64,000 bases of DNA from Isoetes taiwanensis (taxonomy: Eukaryota > Streptophyta > Lycopodiopsida > Isoetales > Isoetaceae), in assembly GCA_021234155.1 (NCBI GenBank), contig JAJEKV010000041.1, forward strand, positions 7,014,917 through 7,078,916, read 5' to 3'. Positions within the stretch are counted from its first letter, which is position 1, and every line of letters begins with the position of its first letter. The notes beneath the pieces were generated by a model. The model saw only the letters and a list, made by a program, of their open reading frames with translations. It was not told the origin of the DNA and did no database searches. Positions 40,403-53,807 of this stretch are shown here, one piece after another. The translations under genes were made by a program, and so were the position numbers.

Positions 40403-40800
40403 GGTGGTATATTTTGTGAATTAGGGATCGAGGCAAATGATATGGCAATGTTGATGGCAAGATTGTACACTGTGGATCTTATGATATAATTGCTTTGAGG
40501 AACGCATATCATGGTATGAGTCCTTCTACAATGGGTCCGACGGCCCACAAGACATGGAAATATAATGTTCCTCGGTGCAAATCCGTGCTCATTTATTCTA
40601 AAGAAAAATATGTTTATACTAGTTTTTGTAATCACCCATCCGCTTTCGTACCTCGTGGATTTGGAGTGCATCATGTGTTGAACCCCGATCCATACAGGCA
40701 TTTTTGGATCGAAGGAAAGCTTTATGCAAAAAGACATTGCTAATCTAATTGAATCTGGCACATCAGGTCAAGTGGCAGGCTTTTTTGGAGAAACTATACC
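40403..40800 (+). pseudogene. Alanine:glyoxylate aminotransferase 2-like (class III) fragment
   Basis: AGT2-type enzymes are PLP-dependent mitochondrial class III aminotransferases. The translated order matches the central region: YFVN-stop-GSEANDMAMLMARLY, then after a one-base shift DIIALRNAYHGMSPSTMG, TWKYNVPR, then FGVHHVLNPDPYR and, in a further frame, EGKLYAKDIANLIESGTSGQ and VAGFFGETI. The G-[ST]-E-A-N motif and the R-N-A-Y-H-G motif are characteristic. About 75 bp of unrelated sequence separates NVPR from FGVHH; it may be a remnant intron. The PLP lysine region and both ends of the protein are missing. The in-frame stop replaces TCAGG with TAGGG, another change at a CAG. Confidence 0.8.
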
Positions 40801-41190
40801 TGGCAGACTCTTCAAGAAGTTCTTGCAAGCAAAGCTTTTCTAAGATTTCAACATATGTTTTGATAGCTGTGGAGATGGAATCTTCAACAAATTGGAAGTA
40901 CTAAGCCGGGCTATGTGTCGAATTGCATCTTCGGCATTCGCCTTTTGCTTCAAGGTCACTGGCCGTGCATTTTGAGGCTGCCAGAGCAAAATTCGGGCTT
41001 CAGCCATATTTTCTTGGGGTGCTTCAGTTTTTTTTTTCTTTCGTTTGTGGAAGAGCACTCGGGAGTTCATCGCCAAATCCCTTCGGCTTGCGATGCAGCT
41101 GATGCAGGTTGCAGAAATGGCTTTGGCGTGGTGCTTTATTGGTCGGACCTGGCTAGGGCGTCTTCCCTCTGAGATCCAATCAGGTAAATC

Positions 41191-41410
41191 GTGATTCAGA
41201 AGCTAATGGGTGATGAAATTAGAAGGGTTGTTCGGATTTTATCACGTAGAACAAAAAATAATCCGGTTTTAATTGGTGAGCCTGGTGTTGGAAAGACAGC
41301 CGTAGTTGAGGGCTTAGCCCGGTGAGGATTGTTCGAGGAGATGTTCCTAGGTAGTACTTTTTGTCTTTTTTTATGCATGTGCAAAGCTAAGTATAGGGGT
41401 GAATCAATTG
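41191..41410 (+). pseudogene. ClpB/HSP101 disaggregase fragment (first AAA+ domain)
   Basis: ClpB/HSP101 is a hexameric AAA+ chaperone that rescues aggregated proteins. [20 protein letters not shown] and [18 protein letters not shown] are in one frame, with the Walker A motif GEPGVGKT at 41275-41298. After a small indel RIVRGDVP follows, and about 55 bp later AKYRGE. The residues that normally join GDVP to AKYRGE are missing and replaced by T-rich sequence. Only about 70 codons of a protein of roughly 900 residues are present, so this is a captured or decayed fragment. Confidence 0.8.
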
Positions 41411-42811
41411 TTCTTAAGATCAATTGCCTCATGTTTCTTGCCATTGTCATAATCTTTGCCATCTCTTCTCTTTGTCCATTGTTGGATTACTCTAAATCTT
41501 TGTGGTTGTTCTTTCTGAGGATCCAAAGCTGCGGCCGACCTTGATTTCAAAACGAGATCAGCCACCAAGGTATTAGAATTAGAGATTAAAGGTGTTAATT
41601 GGTTGAAATGTTGATATATGCGTAGGGACTATAAAATACAATGTGCATTGCCTTCGATTTGTCTATTAAAAGGGACCATACATGTGCCATGTGTCGAGTT
41701 TGTTTCGATTGTTCAAAGATGTTGAGCAATAACAAAACACATAATATGGCTATCGTGCATAATACATGTGACAAGTACAAGGTGCTGCAAAATGAGGTTA
41801 GTTCACTTTATGTTTTGCCTTTATCGAGCATTTTCTGTAACTGTAGCCTCAAGGGGGTGTGGCCGATGGTTTTACTTACAAGAAATAGGGTATGTTTGAT
41901 GTTAGAAGGACGATAATTCAATTGGTGGTCATTCTATCCGTTTCAAGTTGTGTTGCTCTTCTTGATGCATATATGACATACCTTTCGCTCCAAGCATTAT
42001 ATATCTTCTTGCAGAACTAGAGTTTATGGAGCCTGCTGGAGACAAGAAAATGGCATTCCAGGGATTGTGAGCAATCTAGAAAAAAGCATTTTGGCAATCT
42101 AGCAGAGCAATTTGCCAATGTCTATTGCTTGGAGCAAATGGTATGTGTCTTTTCTTGCACTGATGATATTTTCATTTACTCTGTATTGCAATGATTAGAT
42201 CAACGTTTCTAATTTGCCTTCTTCTATTTGCATCATCACAAGAATCATGACTAGGCCAATTTCTCCTTTGATCTTTTTGCAGCATTTTCAGGGTGGATCA
42301 CATCATGCATCAAGACTTCTATCATGGATCATTGAATAGTTTTACAGGAACTGCAAGGTACATCAACATTAGACCAGCATTTTTGTGTTGCAATGCTTTG
42401 AATCTCTTGGCCTGTGATACAAATGTGGGATTGTAAATTGAGTTGTTGCATTTTGTCGGGGATTAAAGTTTTTGATTTAGCTTGAGTGATGTTGCAAAAC
42501 CGGGTCTTCAGATATTGAACCCGTGACTAAAGCATCTTATTTACACGTTGTCATACCGTTATGAGGCTTTGACTCAAGACCTTATGGCGCTAACATATGC
42601 AAGGCCGCTAGATCAAACTCATTTCATATTCAACTTGAATAATACTGCCAAATATCCCCCCCGACCGGTCTATATAGGCTTAGCATTACTTCTTAGTTTT
42701 CACTGCATGGGTTTTGAGCCAAAGTGCTTTTGTCCATGCTACATGCTATATTGCGCCTACTTGTTCTTTGCATGGTTGGAAGTCTTTTTGAGTGGCCTTT
42801 TGTTTTAACAG
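41411..42811. other. Stretch with unassigned exon-like pieces
   Basis: Between the ClpB and WD40 fragments lie short pieces bounded by splice-like sites, for example 41530-41571 (encoding ADLDFKTRSATK before GTATTAG) and 42016-42141 (after TTGCAG, before GTATGTG). They look like further gene fragments but I cannot name their source. The rest is not recognisable. Confidence 0.35.
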
Positions 42812-43166
42812 GTGGTCACCAAGGTTGTGTCAATGCTTTAGCTTGGAACTCAAACGGGACTCTTTTGCTCTCGGGTTTTGATGACATGAAGGTAAGTCTC
42901 CTGCAAATTTGTTGTGCTGGTGATAAATTAACATATAAACATTGTCTTATATATCAGGTGAATCTCTGGGAATATGGCATCTCGATTATGTAAAGTGCTT
43001 TGTTGTTATTTTAATCGGCAATTGATTTCTAATCCTCTAATAACAAAATATGATGTTCCACAGACCGAGGCTTGGATCTTACACATGTCACGCTCAAATC
43101 CTAATGGGGAGGAGGTGTTTTTAAGTTATAGCGGGGAATATGTTTATCTTATGGATGTTGCAAACA
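42812..43166 (+). pseudogene. DCAF-like WD40 repeat protein fragment (three exons)
   Basis: Exon 42812-42891 encodes GHQGCVNALAWNSNGTLLLS followed by GFDDMK, with TTAACAG before and GTAAGT after. The exon starting at 42958 (after ATATCAG) continues VNLWEYG and then meets a stop. The exon 43064-43166 (after CCACAG) encodes NGEEVFLSYSGEYVYLMDV before GTAAGT. The sequence order and the GEEV..SYSGE.VYLMDV block resemble DDB1/CUL4-associated factors of the DCAF6/DCAF8 type, substrate receptors of CRL4 ubiquitin ligases. Only part of the propeller is present. Introns are retained with consensus borders, so copying was at DNA level. Confidence 0.7.
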
Positions 43167-43510
43167 GTAAGTTTAAGCAACCATGGTGTCTAATAGTAAG
43201 TGTATACATTAACCAACTAGTGATCATAAGAACAAATTCTGTGCTGGTCCACGGCTTTATTTGGGCCACATATTATTATCTATTATTGCAAATACTTTTT
43301 AAGTTCTTGAAGACCTTGGTCTGCACTTCTTTTCTCTAATATTGGCTTCCTTTAGAAGTTGCCTTCTATGATACTCTTTGTTGTTATGCTTCGCGATTCT
43401 CAGCGTTTTTGTGGGCAAGGTCCCCCTAGTTTATAATTTCACGTATCTTATAAGATCCTTGATTCTTTCTTAGGTCTTTTATCTGGAGAAATAGATGTAA
43501 TTGGACCAGG

Positions 43511-43623
43511 GGCTTTTAAATGAGTGGCTGGAAGTTCCCAACATGGAAGACGTATTTGCAATAGGTTATTGTGCTAGCTATTCGAAGAGCACTGGGAAAA
43601 ATATGCTGCCAGCATTAGCCCAG
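43511..43623 (+). pseudogene. Type II (alternative) NAD(P)H dehydrogenase exon fragment
   Basis: One frame reads LLNEWLEVPNMEDVFAIGYC followed by ASYSKSTGKNMLPALAQ and a GTAATT donor. The V-x-D-V-F-A-I-G-D-C-A motif and the later L-P-A-L-A-Q block typify plant NDA/NDB/NDC rotenone-insensitive dehydrogenases, where this Asp contacts FAD. Here the Asp is Tyr, so the copy is unlikely to encode an active enzyme. Neighbouring exons were not found. Confidence 0.7.
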
Positions 43624-44427
43624 GTAATTTTTTCTTTGCAAACATAGTTAAAACCCGTTTCTGAATTGAGTGCACTAGAGATGTCTTGTGAAGCATATGT
43701 ATTTTTTGCCGAACAATGCAGCTCAAAACATTGCAGCCCAACGTGTATGCTATACCGAATTCTAAGCCCGTGGAATGCTTTGCGTTTTTCTATGAGAGTG
43801 TGTGACCTCTTCAGTAAAATGTTTTTCTTGAAAACAATCTATTAATCTTTGCTTAAAACATTTCTTTCTAGCGGTAGCATTCTGCTCAAAATCCGGTAGC
43901 TACTTTCGGCCCAAAGGATGTGTAGCATCTCATTATCACAATGATCGTATTTTTTTAATAACCACCAACATCGATTCACTAGGTTTGCCAAGGCCAAAGC
44001 ATTGGATTTTGGCCATTGTGCGTTCTAGCCTTCCTATCGGAACAATTGAGTCCAATGGCCGCCTACGGTACTTGCGCGACTCCCAAATAACTCTTGAACT
44101 CCGGGTTATAATTGACAAAATGGAGTAGGATGCGTTCCATATGTGTATAATAAACATCTTGTGAGCAAAGGTTTCTTCAAGTCTTAAATAGATCTCGCTA
44201 TTGAAGGTCTGTATTTCTCGTTAGCTCCAACAACTTCTACAACACATTAAAGATCTTTGCTTCATTATACAAAGTCGATCTTTGTTCACTATAAACAATG
44301 GGCACGGAAGTCTTCTAGCATCAGTAAATACATTGATCTTTCCTCTTAGGCATACTTCAATCTATACTTATTTGTTGGATGTTGCACACTACTACATTTC
44401 TCTGCATCCCATCCGAATCTTGGCTTT

Positions 44428-44815
44428 GGGTTATATAGAAACCCATGACACAAACTTAGATTTAGGCACAATTTGGCCATAGCTTAGAAAACCGCCAAAA
44501 TAATGGTTATAATTCATGCCATTTCCATGCATCTTCCATGCTACTCTATTTGCGCATTCTATATATGTTGAGTTGCAAGGTGTGAGACCAAGTAAGATGA
44601 TATTTTTTACAATGTCTTGCCTTTGGGTTATATAGAAACCCATGACACAGACTTAGATTTAGGCACAATTTGGCCATAGCTTAGAAACCTGCCAAAATAA
44701 TGGTTATAATTCATGCCATGTCCATGCATCTTCCATGCTACTCCATTTCGCATTCCATATATGTTGAGTTGCAAGGTGTGTGACCAAGTAGGATGATATT
44801 TTTACAATGTTTTGG
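44428..44815. repeat. Tandem duplication, about 194 bp x 2
   Basis: Two adjacent copies each run from GGGTTATATAGAAACCCATG to GATGATATTTTT-ACAATGT with few differences (for example GAAAACCGCC against GAAACCTGCC). Confidence 0.95.
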
Positions 44816-46012
44816 GATACATAATTCCAACCGAGGTAAATAGTTGCATGATCTAGTGGAATTAATTTGGAAATGATCATTATGGAAATGGCGGTGAGTG
44901 TTTGACAAAATTCCCAAAGACAATGTTGTTTCTTAAACCACTATGATTGTTGGTTATAGTCGTTAAGGCAAAGTGTAGAAGATGCAATGACCATTTCTGG
45001 TCGGATGCCTTGGCATAACATTTCAACGTGGAATGTTGTAGACCTTATAGAAGAGGTATGGAAGGTGCTCAAGAAAATGAAGGAACATCGTGGATCAGCG
45101 CCATCTCCATTTTTTTTCGAGCCATCATTGCTTCCAAACATGAGCCGAAAACTTCCGGAAAAAGTGCCTTTTTTTAAATGCTTATGCCATCCTACTCTTA
45201 TACTTTATCATTACTAGGGGTCTAAGATTTGGGACTGCATACTGGCATTGACCTTATCCATATATTCCTCAAGACTAAGACCTTTGCAGATTCTCATTTT
45301 CATTTATTTATTGCATGTTGCACATTACTACATTTCTGTGCCCTTTTAACTTGCTGGCTTTCTTACTGAATGTCAAGAGAATGTTCAGTATTCTCGCCCG
45401 GCATTGTTGGCACATGTGAGATTAGTTACCTTGTCATAAAGAGTTTAAGCATAAAATCAGTGACAAATGACCATGAATTTCAATCCTGTTAGAAACAAAT
45501 CCAATTTAGCTTATATGAAATGGGATCTATGTGGAAATTGGATGGTGGAGGTTACCTCACTCTTATATTAATTGTTTGGAGATCAAATCTTAACTGTACA
45601 GTTTTCATAGAAGTTGAGAATGTATGCAACGTATTTGTTTAATAATTGAGCCCACCAGATATAACGGACATAAAACAACATGCTTCCGAGTGGCTCCCCA
45701 TGTCAATCCATGTTGGGCGGGTGTGAATAAGGAAGACTGCCCTGACAGTATTATGCCTTCTTTGTAGCAGCTTGGAACCTAAACAAATATATGCAGTGGC
45801 GTATTTAGCTTCTGCCTAGGTAACTTCTAACCTTTGACTAAGTATTGTAGCATAAAAAGGGGCTGCAATCATCATACTGCAGGCTGACAGAAAGTAAATG
45901 TGTTTGAAGACATCCTTGAAGTCTGTCTAATTCAATTTCTCCCGCAAAATGTGAGAACATACGAAGAGCCACGGCCTAAAAAATGGTTACAACTATTCCC
46001 TCAAATTTGCAC

Positions 46013-46213
46013 AGGCTAGACATGCTTTGAGACATGTTTGAAGCATGTTGAATTCGGAATTCGTATTCAATGGTACTTGCATACAAAAAGATTGGTGACC
46101 TTTGGGTTGAAAGCCAGGTTTAGAGACATGTTTGAAGCATGTTGAATTCGGAATTCGTATTCAATAGTACTTGCATACAAAAGATTGGTGACCTTTGGGT
46201 TGAAAGCCGGTTT
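46013..46213. repeat. Tandem duplication, about 98 bp x 2
   Basis: Copies share GAGACATGTTTGAAGCATG, TTGAATTCGGAATTCGTATT and GGTGACCTTTGGGTTGAAAG. The ends differ as GCCAGGTTTAG against GCCGGTTTAG, one more CAG/CG difference between near-identical copies. Confidence 0.95.
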
Positions 46214-48351
46214 AGTACATCTTATTTGCCTTAAATTTATTGGTTGAACTCTATGTAGATGCTTGATGAGGAGAAAAACCAGCCTTTAAGATTTCCATTC
46301 TCTTCTTGCGGTAGCATTCTGCTCAAAATCCAGGTAGCCGCTCAGCCAGACTATATGTACCAACATCAAATTCACATTAAAGTATGTGCATGTGTGGATT
46401 TGATGCTACATTGAAACAGAAACCTATGTAGTGGGGCATAACTTTAGAATGAGAATGAGAATGAGATCTAAATGCTCCAAAATGTTTCTACAACTGCTCC
46501 TTGATGATTTCATCATGATATGGTAAGTTAATTGTGCACTTAGTCACAGGATCGTCACCTCTAGTTCACTCGATAGATGCTTTTTTGACTGCTAGAATCC
46601 TACTTGGTAATCTTGCCATGCATTATATGAGCTTGACTGTTTTCACCTTTTAACTTTTGTTGTTTTATGTAGAATATTTTAGAAGGTTAGATGATCTTAA
46701 TCTCTATACTGTTTAATACCGTTTATGATGGTGGGTTTTGTTGCATCTTTAACTGGCAGATTAATGAAGGAGACTTCAAGTAAATTGGCCTATGCTTATC
46801 AATATGTTGGTTGTGACTCTTTCCACTTGCAACATGTTCGTCATGTTACTGGAAAGGTATCCACCTCGAGATAATCTACAAATACAGTGAGCACATTGGA
46901 CATTAATTCTAAATTTAGTACTAATTTCAGGTTTTACCCATTCAATTTAGATTTGAAGCAGAATGTTTGCAAATAGATGTGCACAGATTAGAAGGCAGAG
47001 CTTGCATAAAATGCCATCTTGCAACTGTATAGCTGGTACATGTGGGTTTACTCTAGGTACAATATTTGCCTTTGTTACGGATATGTTTTTGCTCTTCTTT
47101 CTCTCACATTTGTGTATGTTCTTTGAATTTCCTCACGTTGGTACCATTTGGCAACTCGTGGTACCATATGGCATGGTGCAGGAAGCTTTTGAACTACCAA
47201 GTGGTATTAGTCTGCATGTTGACTAGACTTTGTACAAATGTATCACAGGTTTAGATGCACTAACATTTCTGCATTTTATGAGATTTAAGTTATGAAATTC
47301 ATCTTTCAATTTACAGGTGCTTTTGGCATTCTATTTAATTGAGGATTTACAAATGGGATTGTCAGTAAAGGCAATTGTAAGCTATGCGTTCATGTGTTTA
47401 ATTTGCTTTATCTGTAAATTGAAGATGTGTGTGAAGATGTAGGTTCTTGCGATAATATATGTCTGCGACTTTCTTTCGCTCTTTTATGGCGACCATGATA
47501 TATGTATTTTTTTTTAATGTCGTCATTGGATTGTTAAATTTCTGTGTTTTATTTTTTGCAGGAATTGTGGTGAAACACTTATCATCGACTTAAAGCTTTC
47601 TTCGCTGGAGGTGCAGGACTTTGGATATTGTCAGGCACTGCAATATATTATCTGCCTTGACCATCGCAAAACTTGATATATTTCATTGTAGTTATGATTG
47701 GCTTTGGAAACGGCTCTAATCTTTGGTACTTATTTTCATACGGATTCATCCACTTTGTAAATGAGATATAGATAGGAAAGATATCCATTTGTTTCAACCA
47801 TTGTTACCTTGCAAGCATAGCAATGACAACTTTGATGAAGTTGTCAACTAGAAAAGCGGGGAGCACATTTTATGGTACAATTCAGACATTAGGCGATATT
47901 GCCTCATAGTCTTGGCTGTGACTGAATCAATGTCCCGTTGCTTCTGCACATATGGCCATGGTCATGGTCATGGTCGTGTAGTTGAATTACCAATGCCAAC
48001 TATAAGTACAAGGTCCAAAAGCAAGGGGCTCTGCAAAGATAGTTTGTTTTTATTACCATGAAACAACGGTAGAGGCATGTTCATATGGCTGTGAATTAAG
48101 TCTATAGGCGAGGGTTCTTCACCGATCCATGGTTATGGTTGTGAATTAAATCTAGAGGCATGTTTCGCATCGATCTATGGTTGTCGCTCATGTACCATAT
48201 GATTACATTTGAAGATTATTGTTAGTGAAAAAAATTGAATCAACGCGTGCAAGCGACACCACCGCGCACCAAAGTTGTCCTATGGTCATAGTTGTCCTAT
48301 GGTTATAGTATTGCAATGTTGTAACTTTCTAGATGCACCAAAATTGTCCTA

Positions 48352-48460
48352 TAGGTCTAACTTCTGAAATGATGGGTATTGATGAGGAGTAATTAAAAAA
48401 GGGCTATAGGTCTGACTTCTGAAATGATGGATATTGATGAGGAGTAATTAAAAAAGGGCT
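48352..48460. repeat. Tandem duplication, about 55 bp x 2
   Basis: Adjacent copies of a unit from ATAGGTCTAACTTCTGAAAT to GAGTAATTAAAAAAGGGCT with two substitutions. Confidence 0.9.
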
Positions 48461-49009
48461 TGATGTTTTTAAGCTACGTCCCATGAAGACAATGCAACCT
48501 AACCTCAAGAACCTTCCCAACTCTTTTGTAATCATGCAATGGTCCTAAAAGGCTATGCTATGCATTATACCTCCTTCCTTTTTTAGAATTCCAAGTAGGT
48601 CCTTCCTTTTCTAAAATTTTAGGCTGGTTGTAGGGGTGGTTTCAGTTTAGTGCAAGAATGATTTTCTTATAAGGGCATGTTCTTTAATCTTTTGATTGCT
48701 ATAATTATTTGATGATGCTATGTTGTATATTCTAAAGGCATTGATTGTGTTGCAAGTTAAGCTTTGTTGCCACAGTGATAAACAGTGCCCCATTTTCAGA
48801 TATGCAATTACCTTTTGAGTGTGCATGTCTACAAAGTACATCAATGGTTGATGTACTTTGTAGACACATGCCAAAGGAGCTCTCTATGCAAAAGCAACCT
48901 TTTTTTTTGAAATCGTCGAGGTTGGTGTGAAATTCCTACCCCAAGAAATAAATTGTTCTTTTTGGTCTAATAGGTCATTGATCTTCCATGTGCCACACCT
49001 TTATAATAG

Positions 49010-49110
49010 ATTCCTAGAAAACCTTAAAGAATCTTATAGAATCTCTCTAAAATAGGGGTAGCCTTGATGGAATATTGGTAAACTTGAAAATCTTATAGAA
49101 ACTCGGGGAA
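49010..49110. repeat. GAATCT-type minisatellite next to (TA)n
   Basis: AAAGAATCTTATAGAATCT and related words, same type as 22085-22560. It abuts the left edge of the retroelement array. Confidence 0.6.
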
Positions 49111-49169
49111 TCTATTCTTGCCAACGTATGTACATTCGGCTTTGTACACTTCCTCATAGTACCCATACT

Positions 49170-50484
<1,315 letters not shown>

Positions 50485-53400
50485 AAATCAAATCATGAAA
50501 GATAGTAGTGGATCTTCTAAAAACTCAGATAAGTCTGGTATAGTAGGAGCCAACACCTTGCAAGCATCTTCTCCGAGCTGGTACATTCTTTCCTGCCAAA
50601 AATAGCCTGCTTTCTAGTTTAGCAAAGCCAAATCATGAATGATACATGGCCACCATGCATCAGTCCAGACCACCGAGACATCCAACTCATAGCTCGACTA
50701 TGTGAAGATTACATTCCGCTGTTGTCGGAAGCATTCAGACAGCGCCTTCGTTCTTGGATCACAAATGGCCAAGAACAAGCTGAACAGGAAGGATATGTTA
50801 AATCGGATCAAGGGAGCGGGCATCGACCTGCAGGCCATATGCAAGAAAGAAGGGGAGGTCTACGCTCAACCCAGCAAGGTATTTTTAACTGGCATGGTGG
50901 AAAAGTACCGCCTAGCAGGCAATCGAGCCCCCCAAAAAAGATGGTGGCATCAGCAAGTTCATTGCACAACCTACCAGTAGCAGGGTGGAGGAAACGCAGA
51001 GCAACTACATGCACACAGATGAGCTTCATGGGAATAAACAAGTGCAGAATACTAGGGATGACGAACTGGAAGTGGAGCAACATCTGAATCAGGTTTTTAT
51101 AAGTAACAGTAGAATGGTTTAACATGGATTCGGTTCTTTAAGCATTTTAAGAAAATCATTGCTGAGGTTATACAGTAGAAAATGATGGTGTCTCCCCTTA
51201 ATAAGACTAGACTGGCCCATAGTTAGAATTTGGCCTTATGTTGACTACTGCTTTACTGTGCATTGGCTGCACAAGAACTCACTGCAGAGCATCAAGATAT
51301 GGCATGGGAGCAAACGTAAAATCTTTTCTTAATGAGCATAGGTTAACCATTAATTTATGGCACTATAGGGACTAGTGTCACGATTATTGCAAAGGCGGCG
51401 AATAAAATAACCCATGAGAGCACATAAAATGACTAGTATTGCAGAAGATTGAGTTTAGAAGATTGAGTTTACTGCAGAATTCAGGACCATGCTTGCATTA
51501 AACTAGACTCAGAAGTTAACCACTATAAGAGCTGGTTCTTTATCAATGCTGAGGTTGTACAGCAGCAAGTGGAGGTATCTTTCCTTAATAAGAATGGACT
51601 GACTCTTAGTTAAAAACTGACCTTATGTTCACTGCTCCTTTTTTATGCAAAGGCAGCACGTGAACTCATTGCAGAGCATCAAGTATAGGTATGGGAGTAA
51701 ACTTATAATCCTTTCTTGATGAGAATAGAATAGCCACTGATTTATGGACTATACGGACTATTGAGATGTTGGTTGATCAGGGGCTACAACTTAATCAGGT
51801 TACCTTAGAGTAAATCAGTATTTGAATAATGCTGGAATTGAAGGAGAAAATTATGACAACTTCCACAATGCATTTCTGGGTTGTATTGTTTAGTCTTGTA
51901 AATTGATCTTGAAGTACATATTTGGTGAAGGGCGATGAGCCATGCAGGATTATTGCTTACCTGTTAACCCTCTCCCTATTACCGAGTTTATTGCTAATAT
52001 GGGTCTGTTTGGTTACAGGTAACCAATCTTGCATCTCCAGATTTCATTTGGTTATGGATGTTTTGGAGCAGTGTTACATAAAGAAGTTTGCCCTTTGGGT
52101 GGACGGCAATGGATCTGCATTTCTGATTTCTGTTTGAGCGGAGGTCTATAAACTTTTTCTTCACTATTTGAGGTAATACACATTACTCAAAAACTTATGG
52201 ATTTATACGCCAGCTTATGGTCGGTGATAGCAGGGCCATAAGAGAATTAATGTTTTGAAGTGGCTACATCTTATTGCTCAGACTTGAGTGACATTATGGT
52301 TCAGACTTAATTGACAGTAAGAATGTTCCTTTTTTAAGTCATAATGATAGGTTCTTGTACTGAAAAATATTGGAAGTATGGAATTAATGGTTACAAGGCC
52401 ATGATTTTACAAAAATATTGCTCATTTTATCGTATTAAAAGCACATCATATTAGTTTTGGTAGCGCAGTGATTGTGCATTAGCACTAGGAACTGAATTAG
52501 CATTAGCTTTGGATTTTGCATCAGCTTTCAGCGCAGCAAAACTATGCTGTTGCAAAAAAAATATTAATTGTATTGAACTCTAGATAAATCCTTCAAAGGT
52601 TTCATGTGAGAAAATCTTGAAATTATATTATGCATTTGACTTGTGACTAATACGTCTGAGGCAAGGCAACATGATTTGACTTTTAGAAAAGGATATAAAG
52701 GATATAGATAGCTGTGATAATGTAGTAACAGGCCATGGACATGTTTTCTGACCAATTAGGAAACTGAACAAATGACATTTACAAAATGTTTAGTAATAGG
52801 ACTTCCAAGGCTCCCCTAGACTATGTCTAGGGACTGATAAGTTCCAGGACCCATTGTCTGGAATGGCTTAGTCTTGTGGATAAGGCTAAGGCCAAGTTTA
52901 TATATTCTGTGATTTCAGGATGCCAGTATAACTGGCATGAGCCTTGGTTGTCCAACGAGAATAAAATGTTAAGAAGGGTATGATCCAAGTATTTCTCTAC
53001 ATCTATCTTGTTTACATTGTGTATCAGATGGTATTTAACTAATGCAGAACTAACTGTTTGATGTGCATCATTAGCAAGGTGTCACGAACATAGCACTCAA
53101 CAATTGGATGGATATGGCTAGCCTGGCAGCTCCTATCTCAAAAGGAAATTACGATGAGGCTGAAATGAGGAAAGTGGTCCAAATTGCACATTTAACAACG
53201 GTGTGGATGACATCCGCCATCTAGCTCGTTAAGGAATGATGGTCGGTGGCAGAGCATGATATCCCTTGGAAACAAAGTAAGTACAATGGTTTTTAATTCA
53301 TTCTGAGGTCTTATATTATAAGGTAGACATTCATATGAATTGTCTGCTACTAACCAAAGTATGGCCATTGGTCAAAAAGTTGCCTTAGGGCTTCTAAAGT

Positions 53401-53669
53401 AATAGGCAAATCTGCCAGTATAATTTAAGAACGGAGTTCATCTCCAAGCATCCCTAAATTCAGCCTCAAGAAATGATACAGTCTTGGAAGTTCAACCTAT
53501 TTCATGGATACATAGTAATTCTGCAATGGCTGCTATGGAGATACACCAGCTGCCAACATGTCATGGAAATTTGGAGTATTTCCTGAACTCAGGGTCCACC
53601 TCACAATTCTACAAAGAGAACTCAAGGCATACAGGTATTTCTCATTTGCATTGCTAATTTTTAGTACAG

Positions 53670-53759
53670 TTGGCAGGGGGATCCCTAGAGCATAGGGATC
53701 CTCCTGTCCCATTGCTATCTAGGGTTCTACTTTGCCTTCCGGTTGGAGGTAGGGTTTAG

Positions 53760-53761
<2 letters not shown>
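53670..53761 (+). other. Retroelement tail with two hairpins (unit 1)
   Basis: Begins TTGGCAGGGGG. A hairpin is formed by GGATCCCTA (53679-53687) and TAGGGATCC (53693-53701). A weaker second hairpin has arms CCTTCC and GGTAGG (one mismatch). (TA)n follows directly. Compared with 60166-60252, an inner G-C pair of the first stem is replaced by A-T here, a compensatory change. Confidence 0.7.

Positions 53762-53804
<43 letters not shown>
53762..53804. repeat. (TA)n between units 1 and 2
   Basis: About 43 bp of TA between the tail of unit 1 and the start of unit 2 (ACCAAAGATTAGGG). Confidence 0.97.

Positions 53805-53807
<3 letters not shown>

Larger units (their letters stand above)
43624..49009. 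other. Gene-poor stretch with local duplications
   Basis: No gene is assigned. Three tandem duplications are listed separately. At 46760-47680 several pieces have splice-like edges (46770-46857 ending GGAAAG before GTATCC; 47317-47380 after TTTACAG; 47572-47660 after TTTGCAG, with an LKAFFAGGAGLWILSGTAIY frame). They may be exons of a small membrane protein copy, but the family is not recognised. Confidence 0.4.

Noticed and set aside
43381-43440. Plus-strand Helitron end (CCCCTAGT followed by T)
   Set aside because: The preceding GGG..CCC pairing is only three base pairs and there is no second copy.
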